Translations under genes and position numbers: made by a program | Shown: one piece after another, positions 20,114 to 30,975 of the stretch | How the letters are laid out: every line of letters begins with the position of its first letter | Numbering within the stretch: position 1 is the stretch's first letter | The notes under the pieces: model-generated | What the model saw: only the letters and a program-made list of their open reading frames with translations | What the model was told of the DNA's origin: nothing | The model's database searches: none | Source: Prochlorococcus sp. AG-347-I06 | Lineage (GTDB): Bacteria > Cyanobacteriota > Cyanobacteriia > PCC-6307 > Cyanobiaceae | Assembly: GCA_003281605.1 (NCBI GenBank) | Contig: QCBM01000001.1 | Location: 124,001-188,000 of the forward strand | Length of the DNA: 64,000 bases | Direction of reading: 5' to 3'

Positions 20114-21877
20114 ATGACATCATCTATTGAATGCAAAAATTTTCTTAGAAGTTTACAACTTTTGAATCTTCTTATAAAAATAGGAGTTCAAAATTTAATA
20201 CTATGTCCTGGTAGTAGATCAGCACCTTTAGCAACAGCTGCTGGAGAATTAAATAAATTAGGACTAGTAAATATTTTTAATTCAATAGATGAGAGATCAG
20301 CGGGATTTCACTCTCTTGGGATTTCTACTGCATCAGGTAATCTTTCTTTAGTTATTACAACTTCTGGGACTGCCGTAAGTAACTTATTGCCAGCAGCAGT
20401 CGAAGCAGACCGATCTTGTAAAGGTATTATATTTCTTACTGCCGATAGACCCTTAAGATTAAAAGATTGTGGCGCTAATCAAACAGTAAATCAAGAAGAT
20501 TTTTTGAGCTCAGTCTGTAGAAGGGTTTTAAGTACAAATCTAGATGGACTTCATGAAACACAAGAAAATGAAATCTTAGATTTAGTGCGAATTACTGAGA
20601 AACAGATATCAACTTTCCCTGGTCCTATTCATTTAAATATTCCTATTGATAAGCCTTTAGATATTTCACTTTTGAATAAAAAAAATGTTTTAGAGGTTTT
20701 TGAAAGAATTTATTTAAAGAAAAAATATGTCTTTCAGAAAGTTGACATAAAGTCTGATAAAAAGAAATTCTTAGAAATTTCAAAAAGTTTAAATTTAGAT
20801 GAATCTGGAATTATTTTGGTAGGTCCCTATCAAGGTTCCATAAATGACTTGCCTTCTTTTAACAATTCTTTAGGACAATTACAAGAAATTACTGGTTGGC
20901 CAGTATTTGCTGATCCTGTTTCAGGCGTTTATTCTGATTTGAGAGGGTTAGTTGTAAATTGGGAATTAGTCTTAAGGAAAAATAAGAATTTAATAAATTG
21001 TTATCAACTTTTGAGGCTTGGTCCTATGTCATCCTCAAATGATTTGGAGAAGTTTTTAATGAACTTCCAAGGGGTACAAATTCTTATAAAAGAAAAAAAC
21101 AAAAGAAAACTGGATCCTATAAAAAAATCATTTGAATATGATTTTGGGTTATCAAATTTTACTTCTCTATTAAAAGAAGAGTTATCAATTAACGAAAAAA
21201 ATAAAAAGTCTCTTACTCCGTTAGCCCTAGATCTAATAGAGAAAGGTAACCAAGTTAAAGAAATTTTAAAGGAGAATATTACTTATGAGAATCAAATTAC
21301 TGAGTATCAGCTCGCAAATCTTGTTCCAAAACTTTGGCCAGCTAACAATCCAATAATGCTCTCAGCGAGTAGCCCTATCAGAGATTGGCTTACATTTTCT
21401 GAGAATGGTACTTTAACAAGAAATTGTTTCAGCTTTAGAGGAGCCTCTGGCATAGACGGTACTTTATCTCTTGCATTAGGAATTTCTAGAATTAAAAATC
21501 CTCTACTTCTCGTAACAGGAGATTTGGCTTTTCTTCATGATATAAACGGTTGGCTTATTGAAAACTCAATCGACATGAATTTAACAATTCTTCTAATAAA
21601 TAATAATGGCGGAAACATATTTAATCGTATTTATAAAAAAAATTTTAAAGAAGATGAATTAAAAAAACTATTTCTTATGCCTAAAGAAATAAACTGGCCG
21701 AAACTTGCCGAGGGCTATCAAGTAAACTTTAGAAGTGTGGCAAATTTTAAAAAATTACGAGAGGCATTCGATTGGAGCATTTCTATCGAGAAATCTGTAA
21801 TAATTAAAGTTGATATTGATCCACAAAATGAAATTTGTGAAAAAAATTCCCTGCTAGAAAAAATAATTGGCAGTTAA
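20114..21877 (+). CDS. menD: SEPHCHC synthase (menaquinone/phylloquinone biosynthesis)
   Basis: The 587-residue thiamine-diphosphate enzyme matches MenD, which condenses isochorismate with 2-oxoglutarate. Landmarks are [14 protein letters not shown] at the N-terminus, the conserved [16 protein letters not shown] segment, and the ThDP/Mg-binding [13 protein letters not shown] followed by NNNGGNIF. In cyanobacteria the product pathway yields phylloquinone, the photosystem I secondary acceptor. menB follows 35 bases downstream on the same strand. Confidence 0.96.
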   Translation: MTSSIECKNFLRSLQLLNLLIKIGVQNLILCPGSRSAPLATAAGELNKLGLVNIFNSIDERSAGFHSLGISTASGNLSLVITTSGTAVSNLLPAAVEADRSCKGIIFLTADRPLRLKDCGANQTVNQEDFLSSVCRRVLSTNLDGLHETQENEILDLVRITEKQISTFPGPIHLNIPIDKPLDISLLNKKNVLEVFERIYLKKKYVFQKVDIKSDKKKFLEISKSLNLDESGIILVGPYQGSINDLPSFNNSLGQLQEITGWPVFADPVSGVYSDLRGLVVNWELVLRKNKNLINCYQLLRLGPMSSSNDLEKFLMNFQGVQILIKEKNKRKLDPIKKSFEYDFGLSNFTSLLKEELSINEKNKKSLTPLALDLIEKGNQVKEILKENITYENQITEYQLANLVPKLWPANNPIMLSASSPIRDWLTFSENGTLTRNCFSFRGASGIDGTLSLALGISRIKNPLLLVTGDLAFLHDINGWLIENSIDMNLTILLINNNGGNIFNRIYKKNFKEDELKKLFLMPKEINWPKLAEGYQVNFRSVANFKKLREAFDWSISIEKSVIIKVDIDPQNEICEKNSLLEKIIGS

Positions 21878-21912
21878 ATTTATTATTTTCTATCTTTGAA
21901 TAATTAGGATTC

Positions 21913-22770
21913 ATGAAAGTATTACCTGGTAAAACAAATTTAAATTGGTCAGAATGCAAATCTTATGAGGATATATTGTTTCATAAATCTGATGAGGGAA
22001 TTGCGAGAATTGCAATTAATCGGCCTGAAAAAAGAAATGCATTTAGGCCACAAACTGTAGATGAACTTATCAACGCATTTAATATCGTAAGAAATGATGA
22101 AACTATTGGCGTAGTTCTCTTTACAGGTGCGGGACCTGACAAGAAAGGTATTTATTCTTTTTGTTCTGGAGGTGATCAGAGCGTAAGAGGTGAAAATGGA
22201 TATAAAAATGATGAAGGGAAGCAGAGATTAAATGTGCTTGAACTTCAAAGATTAATAAGAAGTTTGCCCAAAGTGGTTATTGCCTTAGTTCCTGGTTTCG
22301 CAATTGGAGGAGGCCAGGTACTTCATTTAATTTGTGATCTAAGTATCGCCTCTGAAAATGCAATATTTGGTCAAACAGGTCCAAGAGTTGGTAGCTTTGA
22401 TGCCGGATTTGGATCTAGCTATTTGGCACGACTTGTTGGTCAAAGAAAAGCAAAAGAAATTTGGTTTTTATGTAGAAAATATAATTCTGAGGAAGCACTA
22501 GAGATGGGCTTGATAAATGCAATTACAAAGATTGAAGAATTAGAAGCTGAGGGTGTAATCTGGGCAAGAGAGATATTACGAAATAGTCCAACTGCTATTC
22601 GTATTCTTAAAGCTTCATTCAATGCTGAGAATGATGGGATTGCAGGTATTCAAGAATTATCTGGATACACAACTCAATTATTTTATTCCACTGAAGAAGC
22701 CCAAGAAGGTAGAGATGCCTTTCTTGAAAAGCGTCCCCCAGACTTCTCTGACTACAAGTGGACACCCTAA
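21913..22770 (+). CDS. menB: 1,4-dihydroxy-2-naphthoyl-CoA synthase
   Basis: This 285-residue crotonase-fold enzyme closes the naphthoate ring in phylloquinone synthesis. The oxyanion-hole loops are visible in ICSGGDQ-like [13 protein letters not shown] and in [13 protein letters not shown], with the later [13 protein letters not shown] that is typical of MenB rather than of fatty-acid crotonases. It follows menD closely, so the two are probably co-transcribed. A 62-residue overlapping frame at its 3' end is a shadow. Confidence 0.96.
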   Translation: MKVLPGKTNLNWSECKSYEDILFHKSDEGIARIAINRPEKRNAFRPQTVDELINAFNIVRNDETIGVVLFTGAGPDKKGIYSFCSGGDQSVRGENGYKNDEGKQRLNVLELQRLIRSLPKVVIALVPGFAIGGGQVLHLICDLSIASENAIFGQTGPRVGSFDAGFGSSYLARLVGQRKAKEIWFLCRKYNSEEALEMGLINAITKIEELEAEGVIWAREILRNSPTAIRILKASFNAENDGIAGIQELSGYTTQLFYSTEEAQEGRDAFLEKRPPDFSDYKWTP

Positions 22771-22806
22771 TTTATTTTTCAAAAGAACTTTATTAAATAA
22801 TTATCA

Positions 22807-24264
22807 ATGAGAATTCTTCTTGCCGCTGCCGAATGTGCTCCAATGATCAAAGTTGGGGGTATGGGAGATGTGGTTGGTTCTTTACCTCCATCTTTGATAA
22901 AACTTGGTCACGATGTGAGGGTAATAATTCCAGGCTATGGGAAATTGTGGAGTCTTTTAGAGGTTTCGAATGAACCAGTCTTTAGAACAAATACAATGGG
23001 AACTGATTTCGCCGTATATGAAGCAAAACATCCTATTCATAATTATGTGATTTACCTAGTGGGTCATCCAATATTTGACTCTGACCAAATATACGGAGGC
23101 GAAAATGAGGACTGGCGCTTTACATTTTTTGCTAGTGCCACTGCAGAATTTGCCTGGAATTGTTGGAAACCTCAAGTTCTCCACTGCCATGATTGGCACA
23201 CTGGAATGATTCCTGTTTGGATGCATCAGGATCCCGAAATTAGTACTGTCTTCACAATTCATAACTTAAAATACCAAGGCCCTTGGAGGTGGAAACTTGA
23301 AAAAATGACTTGGTGTCCTTGGTATATGCATGGAGACCACACAATGGCTGCGGCAATGTTGTACGCAGATAGGGTCAATGCTGTTTCGCCGACTTATGCA
23401 GATGAGATTAAAACCCATGAATACGGGGAAAGCCTCGAAGGATTACTTAATTACATTTCAGGTAAATTAAGGGGAATTCTTAATGGCATAGATCTTGATG
23501 AATGGAATCCAGCCAAAGATCCAGTTTTACCAGCAAAATTTAATATTAAGAATTTAGAAAATAGGCTAGAAAATAAAAAAATTCTACAGAGAGAAATGGG
23601 TCTTGAAGTTAATTCAAAAAAATATCTTTTAGGAATGGTCAGTAGGTTAGTTGATCAGAAAGGAGTTGACTTACTTTTACAAGTTACAAGAAGACTATTG
23701 GCCTATACAGATTCTCAAATTGCTGTTTTAGGTACTGGAGATAGATTTTTAGAGTCAGGATTATGGCAACTGGCATTAGATTACCCAGGAAGATTCTCAG
23801 TATTTCTTACCTATGATGATTCTTTATCAAGGCTTATATATGGTGGCTCAGATGCATTCTTAATGCCAAGTAGATTTGAACCTTGTGGGATTAGTCAACT
23901 CCTCGCTATGAGATATGGCTCTATTCCAATAGTAAGGCGAGTGGGGGGTTTAGTTGATACAGTTTTACCTCATGACCCAGAAAATAATAGTGGCACAGGT
24001 TTTTGCTTCGATCGCTTTGAACCTATAGATTTCTATACATCTTTAGTAAGGTCATGGGAAGCCTTTAGGCATAAAGATAGTTGGGAATTACTGCAAAAAA
24101 GAGCCATGAGCCAAGAGTTTAGTTGGCAAAGATCAGCTCGTGAATACGAAGTTATGTATAAGGATGTTTGCGGAATAAAAGAACCATCACCAGATGTTGC
24201 TGAAGTTGAAAAATTTTCTTACGGACAATCAGCTGATCCATCTTTAAAAAAAAGTATGACTTAA
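22807..24264 (+). CDS. glgA: Glycogen synthase
   Basis: The 485-residue GT5-family enzyme transfers glucose from ADP-glucose to glycogen. The ADP-glucose-binding [13 protein letters not shown] at residues 16-28, the [11 protein letters not shown] block and the C-terminal [19 protein letters not shown] (with the catalytic glutamates) are all present. Length matches bacterial and starch synthases. The ATG at 22807 lies 36 bases after menB; murF follows after 7 bases. Confidence 0.96.
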   Translation: MRILLAAAECAPMIKVGGMGDVVGSLPPSLIKLGHDVRVIIPGYGKLWSLLEVSNEPVFRTNTMGTDFAVYEAKHPIHNYVIYLVGHPIFDSDQIYGGENEDWRFTFFASATAEFAWNCWKPQVLHCHDWHTGMIPVWMHQDPEISTVFTIHNLKYQGPWRWKLEKMTWCPWYMHGDHTMAAAMLYADRVNAVSPTYADEIKTHEYGESLEGLLNYISGKLRGILNGIDLDEWNPAKDPVLPAKFNIKNLENRLENKKILQREMGLEVNSKKYLLGMVSRLVDQKGVDLLLQVTRRLLAYTDSQIAVLGTGDRFLESGLWQLALDYPGRFSVFLTYDDSLSRLIYGGSDAFLMPSRFEPCGISQLLAMRYGSIPIVRRVGGLVDTVLPHDPENNSGTGFCFDRFEPIDFYTSLVRSWEAFRHKDSWELLQKRAMSQEFSWQRSAREYEVMYKDVCGIKEPSPDVAEVEKFSYGQSADPSLKKSMT

Positions 24265-24271
24265 TTTTTTA

Positions 24272-25645
24272 ATGGAATTCTCTTTATCAGAAATAAACAA
24301 TGTTTTGGGGGATATTAAAAATCTGAGCAAGGGGAAAAGAGATTTTTTAAATTTTAAGAATATAAGCATTGATAGTAGAACTTTATTAAAAAATGATCTT
24401 TTTATAGCCATCAAGGGTAAAAATTTTGATGGACATAGTTTTCTTTCAGAGGTTTTAAATAAAGGAGTTAAATCTGTCGTTATTAAAAAAGGGATGCAGA
24501 AATTACTTCCTAGTAATTTTCCTTATTGGGTTGTAAATGACACAACAGAGGCATTTCAAAAATTAGCATTGCTAAAAAGAAAAAAATTAAATATTCCTAT
24601 TGTTGCAATAACTGGCTCAGTAGGTAAAACAACTACAAAAGAAATGATTGGTGGAGTTTTAAATAAACTTGGAAGAATTAAATTATCTCATGCAAATTTC
24701 AATAATGAGATTGGTGTAGGTCTTACTATTCTTGCTACAGATTTGCAAGATAAAGTTTTAGTTCTTGAGATGGGGATGAGAAGTCTTGGACAGATCGAGA
24801 ATTTATCCAAATATAGTGAACCAGATATTGCAGTTATTACTAACATTGGCACAGCTCATATTGGATTGTTAGGTTCAAAAGAAAATATTACTCATGCAAA
24901 GTGTGAAATTAGTAAGTACTTAAATCCAGAAGGAGTTGTAATAATTCCAGCAAATGATCCATTCCTAGAAAAAACTTTAAAAGAATTTTGGAAAGGTAGA
25001 GTGATAAAAGTAAAGCTATTAAATATAGCAAATCAAAAGGAGAGTATCAAGAAGGATGATAATTTGCGAGGATTTTATAATCCTTCAAATAAATCTATTT
25101 TAATTGAAGAAAATACTTTTGAAATTTCATTAGAGGGATTTCACAATGCTTCTAATTTCTTATTTGCTTATGCAGTTGCTAAAGAGCTAGGCATTGATTT
25201 TGCAAGTTCTAATAAATTTGATTTTGTCAGTTTAGATGGAAGGAATAAAGTTCTTAAATCAGTAAAAACAACAATATATGATGAATCATATAATGCTTCC
25301 CCAGAGTCAGTAAAAGCATGTATTAAAACCCTCCTTGAAAAACCGAGAAATAAATTTTTCATATTTGGAAGCATGCAGGAATTGGGTAAAGAATCTGAAA
25401 AATATCACAAAGAAATATTCAACTTAATAAATAATTCAGATATAGAAAAGTGTTTATTTATTTGCGATAAAGATAATGAAAAAAATTACACCAATTTTTT
25501 AAAAGATAAGAAAAAATTCTTAGTTTTAAATAATATCAAAGATGTACCTCAAGAAATAAACAAATCTACAAAAAAAGGCGATTCTATTCTTATAAAAGGA
25601 AGCAGATTTTGGCAACTGGAAAAAATTATTGAATTAATTAACTAG
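24272..25645 (+). CDS. murF: UDP-MurNAc-tripeptide:D-Ala-D-Ala ligase
   Basis: The 457-residue Mur ligase has the ATP-binding P-loop ITGSVGKTTTKEM, the conserved HANFNNEIGVGLT segment and the late DESYNASPESVKA block typical of MurF. It adds D-Ala-D-Ala to the peptidoglycan precursor in the cytoplasm. It sits 7 bases after glgA and converges on glmU with a single-base gap, so both precursor-pathway genes end at the same point with no visible terminator between them. Confidence 0.95.
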   Translation: MEFSLSEINNVLGDIKNLSKGKRDFLNFKNISIDSRTLLKNDLFIAIKGKNFDGHSFLSEVLNKGVKSVVIKKGMQKLLPSNFPYWVVNDTTEAFQKLALLKRKKLNIPIVAITGSVGKTTTKEMIGGVLNKLGRIKLSHANFNNEIGVGLTILATDLQDKVLVLEMGMRSLGQIENLSKYSEPDIAVITNIGTAHIGLLGSKENITHAKCEISKYLNPEGVVIIPANDPFLEKTLKEFWKGRVIKVKLLNIANQKESIKKDDNLRGFYNPSNKSILIEENTFEISLEGFHNASNFLFAYAVAKELGIDFASSNKFDFVSLDGRNKVLKSVKTTIYDESYNASPESVKACIKTLLEKPRNKFFIFGSMQELGKESEKYHKEIFNLINNSDIEKCLFICDKDNEKNYTNFLKDKKKFLVLNNIKDVPQEINKSTKKGDSILIKGSRFWQLEKIIELIN

Positions 25646-25646
25646 A

Positions 25647-26996
25647 TCAGGATTTCTTCTTTTTCCAATTCTCTATATTTACTTGCTTAGTTCTTGAGAT
25701 CGCTAATGAATTATCTTTAGAGTCCTTTGTGATCACTGAACCAGCACCTGTTGTTACTGATTCCCCTAGATTTATTGGTGCTACAAAAACTGTGTTTGCT
25801 CCAATACTGGAATTTTTACCAATTTTTGTTTGATATTTTTTCTGTCCATCAAAATTTGCAGTAATAGTGCCTGCTCCAATATTTGTAGATTTTCCAATAA
25901 TGGAATCACCAATATAACTCAGATGGTTTACTTTAGATTCTTCCTCTATTTGACTATTTTTAATCTCAACAAAATTACCAATTTTGCTGTAGGAAGATAT
26001 TTTGGAATTAGGTCTTATATGACTATAAGGGCCAATTTTTATATGATCCATTATCTGAGAATCATAAACAGTAGAGTTTGAAATTTCACATTGTAATCCC
26101 ACATTGGAATCCTCAATAAAAGTATTTGGACCGATAATGCAATGACTATTTATTTTTGTATTTCCTCTTATATGTGTATTAGCCTCTATGATTACATCCT
26201 TACCAATTTCAGCTTCTTCACTAATTGAACAACTTGCTTTATTTATAAAAGTTACACCATTAAGCATATGCTTTTCTTTAATTGAATTCTGAATACATTC
26301 CTCGCACTCTGATAGATGAATTCTGTTATTAATTCCTTGAAGCTCTCCATTATCCTCCACCTCGAGACTTAAAGAATTTTTTAGCAAAGAAATTGTATCT
26401 GTTAAGTAAATCTCTTTTTGATTATTATTGCTTTGCAAGGTATTAATTATTTCTGACAAGTTACCCCAGTTAAAACAGTAAACACCTGCATTTATTAATG
26501 GATTTTCTCTTTCTAGTTCATTACAATCTTTTTCTTCAACAATTCTCTCTATAAAATCCCCCTTCAAAAAAACTCTGCCATAACCATGAGGATTTGTTTT
26601 CTTTGTGGTAATTAAAGAAACATCAGCATTTTTTGAGTCGTGTAAATACAAAAGTCTCTTTAGAGTCGTAGGCCTAATGAGTGGCACATCACCGTTAAGT
26701 ACCAAAAGTTTTCCTTCATGTTTTTTTACTTCACTACAAAGAACCTGGATAGCATGACCTGTTCCTGATTGAGGTTCTTGAACAACAACATGGATTTTTT
26801 TATCGTTTGGGATTGAGTTTTGTACTTCTTTTGATTTGTGTCCAGCGATAACGAAAATCTTATCAGGTTTTAATTCGACACATGAATCAATTACTCTTTG
26901 TAGAAGACTTTTGCCAGAAAGTTTATGTAAAACTTTTGGCAATGAGCTTTCCATCCTAGTGCCCTTGCCTGCTGCTAATATTGCAACACTTAACAT
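25647..26996 (-). CDS. glmU: Bifunctional GlcNAc-1-phosphate uridyltransferase / GlcN-1-P acetyltransferase
   Basis: The 449-residue enzyme makes UDP-GlcNAc. The N-terminal nucleotidyltransferase domain starts with [19 protein letters not shown] and contains LNGDVPLI; the C-terminal half (from about residue 250) is a left-handed hexapeptide-repeat acyltransferase domain ending in [11 protein letters not shown] and GSVITKDS. Both domains are intact. It converges on murF and has the 48-base gap to the MnmC-like gene upstream. Confidence 0.96.
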   Translation of the reverse strand: MLSVAILAAGKGTRMESSLPKVLHKLSGKSLLQRVIDSCVELKPDKIFVIAGHKSKEVQNSIPNDKKIHVVVQEPQSGTGHAIQVLCSEVKKHEGKLLVLNGDVPLIRPTTLKRLLYLHDSKNADVSLITTKKTNPHGYGRVFLKGDFIERIVEEKDCNELERENPLINAGVYCFNWGNLSEIINTLQSNNNQKEIYLTDTISLLKNSLSLEVEDNGELQGINNRIHLSECEECIQNSIKEKHMLNGVTFINKASCSISEEAEIGKDVIIEANTHIRGNTKINSHCIIGPNTFIEDSNVGLQCEISNSTVYDSQIMDHIKIGPYSHIRPNSKISSYSKIGNFVEIKNSQIEEESKVNHLSYIGDSIIGKSTNIGAGTITANFDGQKKYQTKIGKNSSIGANTVFVAPINLGESVTTGAGSVITKDSKDNSLAISRTKQVNIENWKKKKS

Positions 26997-27044
26997 GTTT
27001 ATTTGAAATCCTAGTTTAAATCTAACTCTTAACGGATAACTTCG

Positions 27045-27929
27045 TCACATACCCCACTTCTCTCTCCATTTATTTGTAGATAATAGATTTGAGAATAATT
27101 GCTCATCTAATCTTCTCCTGATTATATCGTTCTTACTTGAGTTCAAATCTTGATCTCTATATGGAATACTAGCTTTAGTTAAGAGATGTTCTTCTTCCAT
27201 TAAAGATAACTTTTCAAAATTGGAATTAGGTTTCAATTTATTCTTATCAAATTTTGATATTGCGACAGTTCCCTGACTCCAAAAAGTTCTGTTTTTTAAA
27301 CTTGGCTTAATAGAAAAAATTTCTAATCCTAGATTTCTTAGGGTTTTTCTTAATGCTGCTGATGAAGAATAAGTTATTAAATAACCATGAGGATTAAGGT
27401 TTTCTGTAACTTTTGATAAAAATTCAATTGTCCATAATTGTGGGCATTTTTGAGGAGAAAAACCATCTAAATAAATCAGATCGAAATTAATAGAGGAAGG
27501 AATAATGTTGATTTTTTCTCTAGCATCACCCCATAAAATACTGCATTTAAAAAATTGATCCTCAAAGTAATCATTTCGATAAAGTGATTCAAATATTTTT
27601 TTGATTTTTGGATCCCATAATTTAAGGAAGGATTCATTGCTAAGCGAATATTCAAGAGGCTTTTTATCAATCTCCAATGCATACAAATTTAAATATGATT
27701 TTTGTTTAATTAATTCATCTAATAAAGAAGCGGAATTGTATCCTAAACCAAAACATATATCCAAAACATTAAGAGATTTGCCCTTAAATCTTTGCAAATT
27801 AGAAGTAGCTGTAAACTTTGATTTTGTTTCCTCCAATGCACCCAATACACTATGGAAGTTCTCTTGAAAAAACACACTTCTTAAAGAGTAACTACCATCT
27901 TTAGTTAAAACTTCTATTAATTCAGACAA
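27045..27929 (-). CDS. MnmC-type SAM-dependent methyltransferase (stand-alone)
   Basis: The 294-residue protein has a Rossmann methyltransferase core with the SAM loop LDICFGLGYNS at about residues 56-66 and the DLIYLDGFSPQKCPQLW block that matches the DAFxPxKxPxxW signature of the MnmC methylation domain (DUF752). The FAD-dependent oxidoreductase domain that makes up the other half of E. coli MnmC is absent. The likely role is the methylation step of 5-methylaminomethyl-2-thiouridine at the tRNA wobble base, inferred from the domain. It lies 12 bases after aroA on the same strand. Confidence 0.82.
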   Translation of the reverse strand: MSELIEVLTKDGSYSLRSVFFQENFHSVLGALEETKSKFTATSNLQRFKGKSLNVLDICFGLGYNSASLLDELIKQKSYLNLYALEIDKKPLEYSLSNESFLKLWDPKIKKIFESLYRNDYFEDQFFKCSILWGDAREKINIIPSSINFDLIYLDGFSPQKCPQLWTIEFLSKVTENLNPHGYLITYSSSAALRKTLRNLGLEIFSIKPSLKNRTFWSQGTVAISKFDKNKLKPNSNFEKLSLMEEEHLLTKASIPYRDQDLNSSKNDIIRRRLDEQLFSNLLSTNKWREKWGM

Positions 27930-27941
27930 AAACTTTTTAGG

Positions 27942-29252
27942 CTAATTAGTTAGTTTAGCCAGCTCTTCCCAAAAAGTGGGATAGGAGACGCTAGCAGCAT
28001 CAGATCTCATTATTTTTGAGGTGCCTTTAGCAAGAAGTGAAGCAATAGCAAGACTCATTGCTACTCGATGATCTGTCTCACTATCTACTTCTGCAGAATG
28101 AAATTTTGATTGCCCATTAATAATTAACCCATCCTCTTTTTCTATTATTTCAGCACCAAAATTTTGTAACTGTCGTGCCATGACTTTTAATCGATCTGTC
28201 TCCTTAACTCTTAATTCTTGTGCATCTCTAATTTCAGAAACCCCATCACAAAAACAGGCAGCCACCGTAAGGATAGGAATTTCATCTATAAGTTTTGGGA
28301 GAATATCTCCTTCAATAGTGAATGATCTTAAATTATTTGAAGTCTTTACTTTAATAGATCCAATAGGTTCACCTGCAATAGTGGATTTATCTAAAATCTC
28401 ATAATTGCACCCCATTGAATCCATTACATTTAAAATCCCTGTTCTAGTGGGATTTAATCCGACATTCTGAATTAAAACTTCTGAATTTGGAACAATAGAT
28501 GCAGCAATCATCCAAAAAGAAGCAGAGCTTATGTCTCCTGGAATCAATATTCTCTGACCAATTAAGTTGCTCCCTGACTTGATAACTACATTTCTTCCTA
28601 ATTCTCCTCTGATGCTGATGTCTGCTCCAAATGCTTTTAGCATCCTTTCAGTATGATCTCTTGAAGATGCTGGTTCAATTACAGATGTAGTTCCAGAAGC
28701 ATTTAGGCCTGCCAATAATATAGACGATTTCACTTGAGCACTTGCCACTGGAGTTCCAATGACACATCCCTTAAGTTTTTTCCCATCAATTGAGATTGGA
28801 GCTTTGTTACCGCCTTCCCTTCCATAAATTTTGCCACCCATCAAAGATAACGGTTTACCAACTCTCCCCATTGGCCTTTCGTTAAGAGAAGCGTCCCCGG
28901 TTAAGATGAAATTCTTACCTTCTTGTGCGGCTAATAAACCCATTAATAGCCTCATGGTGGTTCCTGAATTTCCACAATTGAGAATTTCTTTTGGCTCTTT
29001 TAATCCATCAAGACCCAATCCTGAAATCGTAAAAGGCTCATTTTTTTTTATTTCTGGTATATTAACACCTAATTTTCTTAGACAATCAGCTGTTGAAAGT
29101 GGATCTTCAGAATGTAAGAAACCCTCAATAGTCGTCTCACCCTTAGCAATACTTCCTATTATTAGAGCTCTATGAGAAATAGATTTATCTCCGGGTACTT
29201 TTACTTTTCCTCTTAAATTAACTCCACCTTTTATTGTGCGGATATTATTCAT
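27942..29252 (-). CDS. aroA: 3-phosphoshikimate 1-carboxyvinyltransferase (EPSP synthase)
   Basis: The 436-residue enzyme of the shikimate pathway joins shikimate-3-phosphate and PEP. Landmarks are [13 protein letters not shown] near the N-terminus, [15 protein letters not shown], and the RVKETDRL segment near the end. I chose the ATG at 29252; an in-frame TTG at 29291 would add 13 residues with no family counterpart. The promoter must lie in the 130-base gap shared with the divergent comB. The MnmC-type gene follows 12 bases downstream. Confidence 0.95.
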   Translation of the reverse strand: MNNIRTIKGGVNLRGKVKVPGDKSISHRALIIGSIAKGETTIEGFLHSEDPLSTADCLRKLGVNIPEIKKNEPFTISGLGLDGLKEPKEILNCGNSGTTMRLLMGLLAAQEGKNFILTGDASLNERPMGRVGKPLSLMGGKIYGREGGNKAPISIDGKKLKGCVIGTPVASAQVKSSILLAGLNASGTTSVIEPASSRDHTERMLKAFGADISIRGELGRNVVIKSGSNLIGQRILIPGDISSASFWMIAASIVPNSEVLIQNVGLNPTRTGILNVMDSMGCNYEILDKSTIAGEPIGSIKVKTSNNLRSFTIEGDILPKLIDEIPILTVAACFCDGVSEIRDAQELRVKETDRLKVMARQLQNFGAEIIEKEDGLIINGQSKFHSAEVDSETDHRVAMSLAIASLLAKGTSKIMRSDAASVSYPTFWEELAKLTN

Positions 29253-29357
29253 TTTCAAATTAATTACTTGATAAGATTTCTGTAAAAACAAATTAGTTTT
29301 ATATTATCAATAAGTTTGTTTTTTAAAAAAAAATAATCAAATTAAGTAACTGTTTTC

Positions 29358-29363
29358 TATAAT
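29358..29363 (+). promoter_or_regulatory. Candidate -10 element for comB
   Basis: A perfect TATAAT hexamer lies 20 bases before the comB TTG start, in an AT-rich divergent region. No convincing -35 box sits at the usual distance, which is common in this group. If used, the transcript would start near 29370 and leave a leader of only about a dozen bases containing the ribosome-binding site. Confidence 0.4.
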
Positions 29364-29371
29364 AATGGCGT

Positions 29372-29377
29372 AGGAGG
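29372..29377 (+). promoter_or_regulatory. Strong ribosome-binding site that fixes the comB TTG start
   Basis: AGGAGG, followed by further G residues, sits 5 bases before the TTG at 29383. This is an unusually strong site for this genome and supports the TTG over any later ATG. The upstream ATG at 29365 runs into a TAG after one codon. Confidence 0.6.
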
Positions 29378-29382
29378 GGGGT

Positions 29383-30117
29383 TTGATTATTAATCTTACT
29401 TATTATCACGTTGCTAAAGATGTTCCTGAAAATAGTCCAGATATAGCAGTGGTCATTGATGTTTTAAGAGCTACAACCACAATTTCTTGGGCTTTAAAAA
29501 ATGGAGCTGATTCAATACAAGTTTTTGCAGATTTAGATTTATTAAAAGAATCTGCAATTAAGTGGCAAGCTGAAAAGAGACTAATGCTTGGAGAGAGAGG
29601 CGGAAAGAAGATTGAGGGTTTTGATTTAGGAAATTCTCCTTTATCAGTTACTAAAAAGATTGTTAATGGTAAAAGACTATTTATGAGTACGACTAATGGG
29701 ACTAAATCATTGCAAAAAGTTCAAAATGCTAAGCATTTATTTGCTATGGGTCTTCCAAATAGGAAAGCAGTCGCTGAAAAAATCATTTCATTAAAAAGTG
29801 AAAACGTTTTAATTCTTGGTAGTGGTTGGGAAGGCTCTTATTCACTTGAGGATTCTTTAGCTGCGGGTGCTTTGGCCTCATATCTAAAACAGAACTGTAA
29901 TTTCGAAATTAATATTCTGAATGACGAATTACAAGCTGCTTTGGCACTGTGGGATGTCTGGAAAAATGATATTTTGAAATGTTTAAAAACAGCAACCCAT
30001 GGCAAAAGATTGACAAGTCTTGGAGATTATGAGGATGATTTTAATTGTTGCTCTGAACTTGATTGCTTAGATATTGTTCCAGCTCAAGTTGAAAGGGGTG
30101 TGATTCGTGCCTCATGA
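29383..30117 (+). CDS. comB: 2-phosphosulfolactate phosphatase-like protein (ComB family)
   Basis: The 244-residue protein matches ComB, a Mg-dependent phosphatase first described in archaeal coenzyme M synthesis but widespread in cyanobacteria, where the substrate is not settled. The N-terminal AVVIDVLRATTTISWAL, the GERGGKKIEGFDLGNSP block and the STTNGTKSL segment are family hallmarks. Translation starts at a TTG supported by a strong AGGAGG. The nitrilase gene follows 30 bases downstream in a plus-strand run. Confidence 0.88.
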   Translation: MIINLTYYHVAKDVPENSPDIAVVIDVLRATTTISWALKNGADSIQVFADLDLLKESAIKWQAEKRLMLGERGGKKIEGFDLGNSPLSVTKKIVNGKRLFMSTTNGTKSLQKVQNAKHLFAMGLPNRKAVAEKIISLKSENVLILGSGWEGSYSLEDSLAAGALASYLKQNCNFEINILNDELQAALALWDVWKNDILKCLKTATHGKRLTSLGDYEDDFNCCSELDCLDIVPAQVERGVIRAS

Positions 30118-30147
30118 TTTACGAATTGGTTCACTAGGAGTAAAGTC

Positions 30148-30975
30148 TTGACTGATTTTTTGGTAGCTGCATTGCAAATTACAAGTACTTCAAATGTTGA
30201 AGCGAATTTCATTGAAGCAGAAGAACAGATTGAATTAGCTGCTAGAAGAGGTGCTGAGTTAATAGGATTGCCTGAGAATTTTGCTTTTTTAGGAGGAGAT
30301 GATGAAAAACTTAGATTATCTTCTGAATTGTCAGAGAAGTGTGCAAATTTTCTAAAAACTATGTCACAAAGATATCAAGTATTTCTTTTGGGAGGTGGGT
30401 ACCCCGTCCCTGCTGGTGATGACAGTCATACTTTTAATAGATCAGCTTTATTTGGCAAAGATGGACAGGTTTTGGCAAAATATGACAAAATTCATCTGTT
30501 TGATGTTGATTTGCCAGATGGAAATTTATATAAAGAATCATCCACTATTTTATCTGGGGAAGAGTATCCACCTGTTGTAGATGTTCCAGGCTTATGCAAA
30601 ATAGGATTGTCAATTTGTTATGACGTTAGATTTCCTGAACTCTATAGATATTTGTCTTCGAATGGTGCAGAGCTAATTATGATTCCCGCAGCTTTTACAG
30701 CATTTACTGGAAAAGATCATTGGCAAATTCTATTACAAGCAAGAGCAATTGAGAATACAGCATATGTAGTCGCTCCAGCCCAAACTGGGATTCATTATGG
30801 GAGAAGGCAAAGCCATGGCCATGCAATGGTAATTGATCCTTGGGGTACAGTTTTATCTGATGCCGGAAAAACTCAGGGAGCTGCAATAGCTCCTGCTGAT
30901 AAAGAAAGAGTAAAGAAAATTAGGGAGCAGATGCCAAGCCTTAAACATAGGAAAAATAAATTGTTTTCAAAATAA
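30148..30975 (+). CDS. Carbon-nitrogen hydrolase, Nit1/deaminated-glutathione amidase type
   Basis: The 275-residue nitrilase-superfamily amidase has the Glu-Lys-Cys triad at E43 (LPENFAF), K114 (KYDKIHLFDVD) and C157 (SICYDVRFPELYR). The sequence around the lysine and the HGHAMVIDPWG block resemble the Nit1 branch, whose members repair deaminated glutathione; this is an inference by similarity. The start is a TTG at 30148 preceded by CTAGGAG. Its stop overlaps the beginning of the amidase gene by one base. Confidence 0.86.
   Translation: MTDFLVAALQITSTSNVEANFIEAEEQIELAARRGAELIGLPENFAFLGGDDEKLRLSSELSEKCANFLKTMSQRYQVFLLGGGYPVPAGDDSHTFNRSALFGKDGQVLAKYDKIHLFDVDLPDGNLYKESSTILSGEEYPPVVDVPGLCKIGLSICYDVRFPELYRYLSSNGAELIMIPAAFTAFTGKDHWQILLQARAIENTAYVVAPAQTGIHYGRRQSHGHAMVIDPWGTVLSDAGKTQGAAIAPADKERVKKIREQMPSLKHRKNKLFSK

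Noticed and set aside
22622-22810. A 62-residue frame overlapping the end of menB
   Set aside because: It lies in another frame of a clear menB gene, extends into the glgA start and has no family features.
29253-29291. Longer aroA start at a TTG
   Set aside because: The added 13 residues have no match to the EPSP synthase N-terminus, and the ATG at 29252 gives the usual start.
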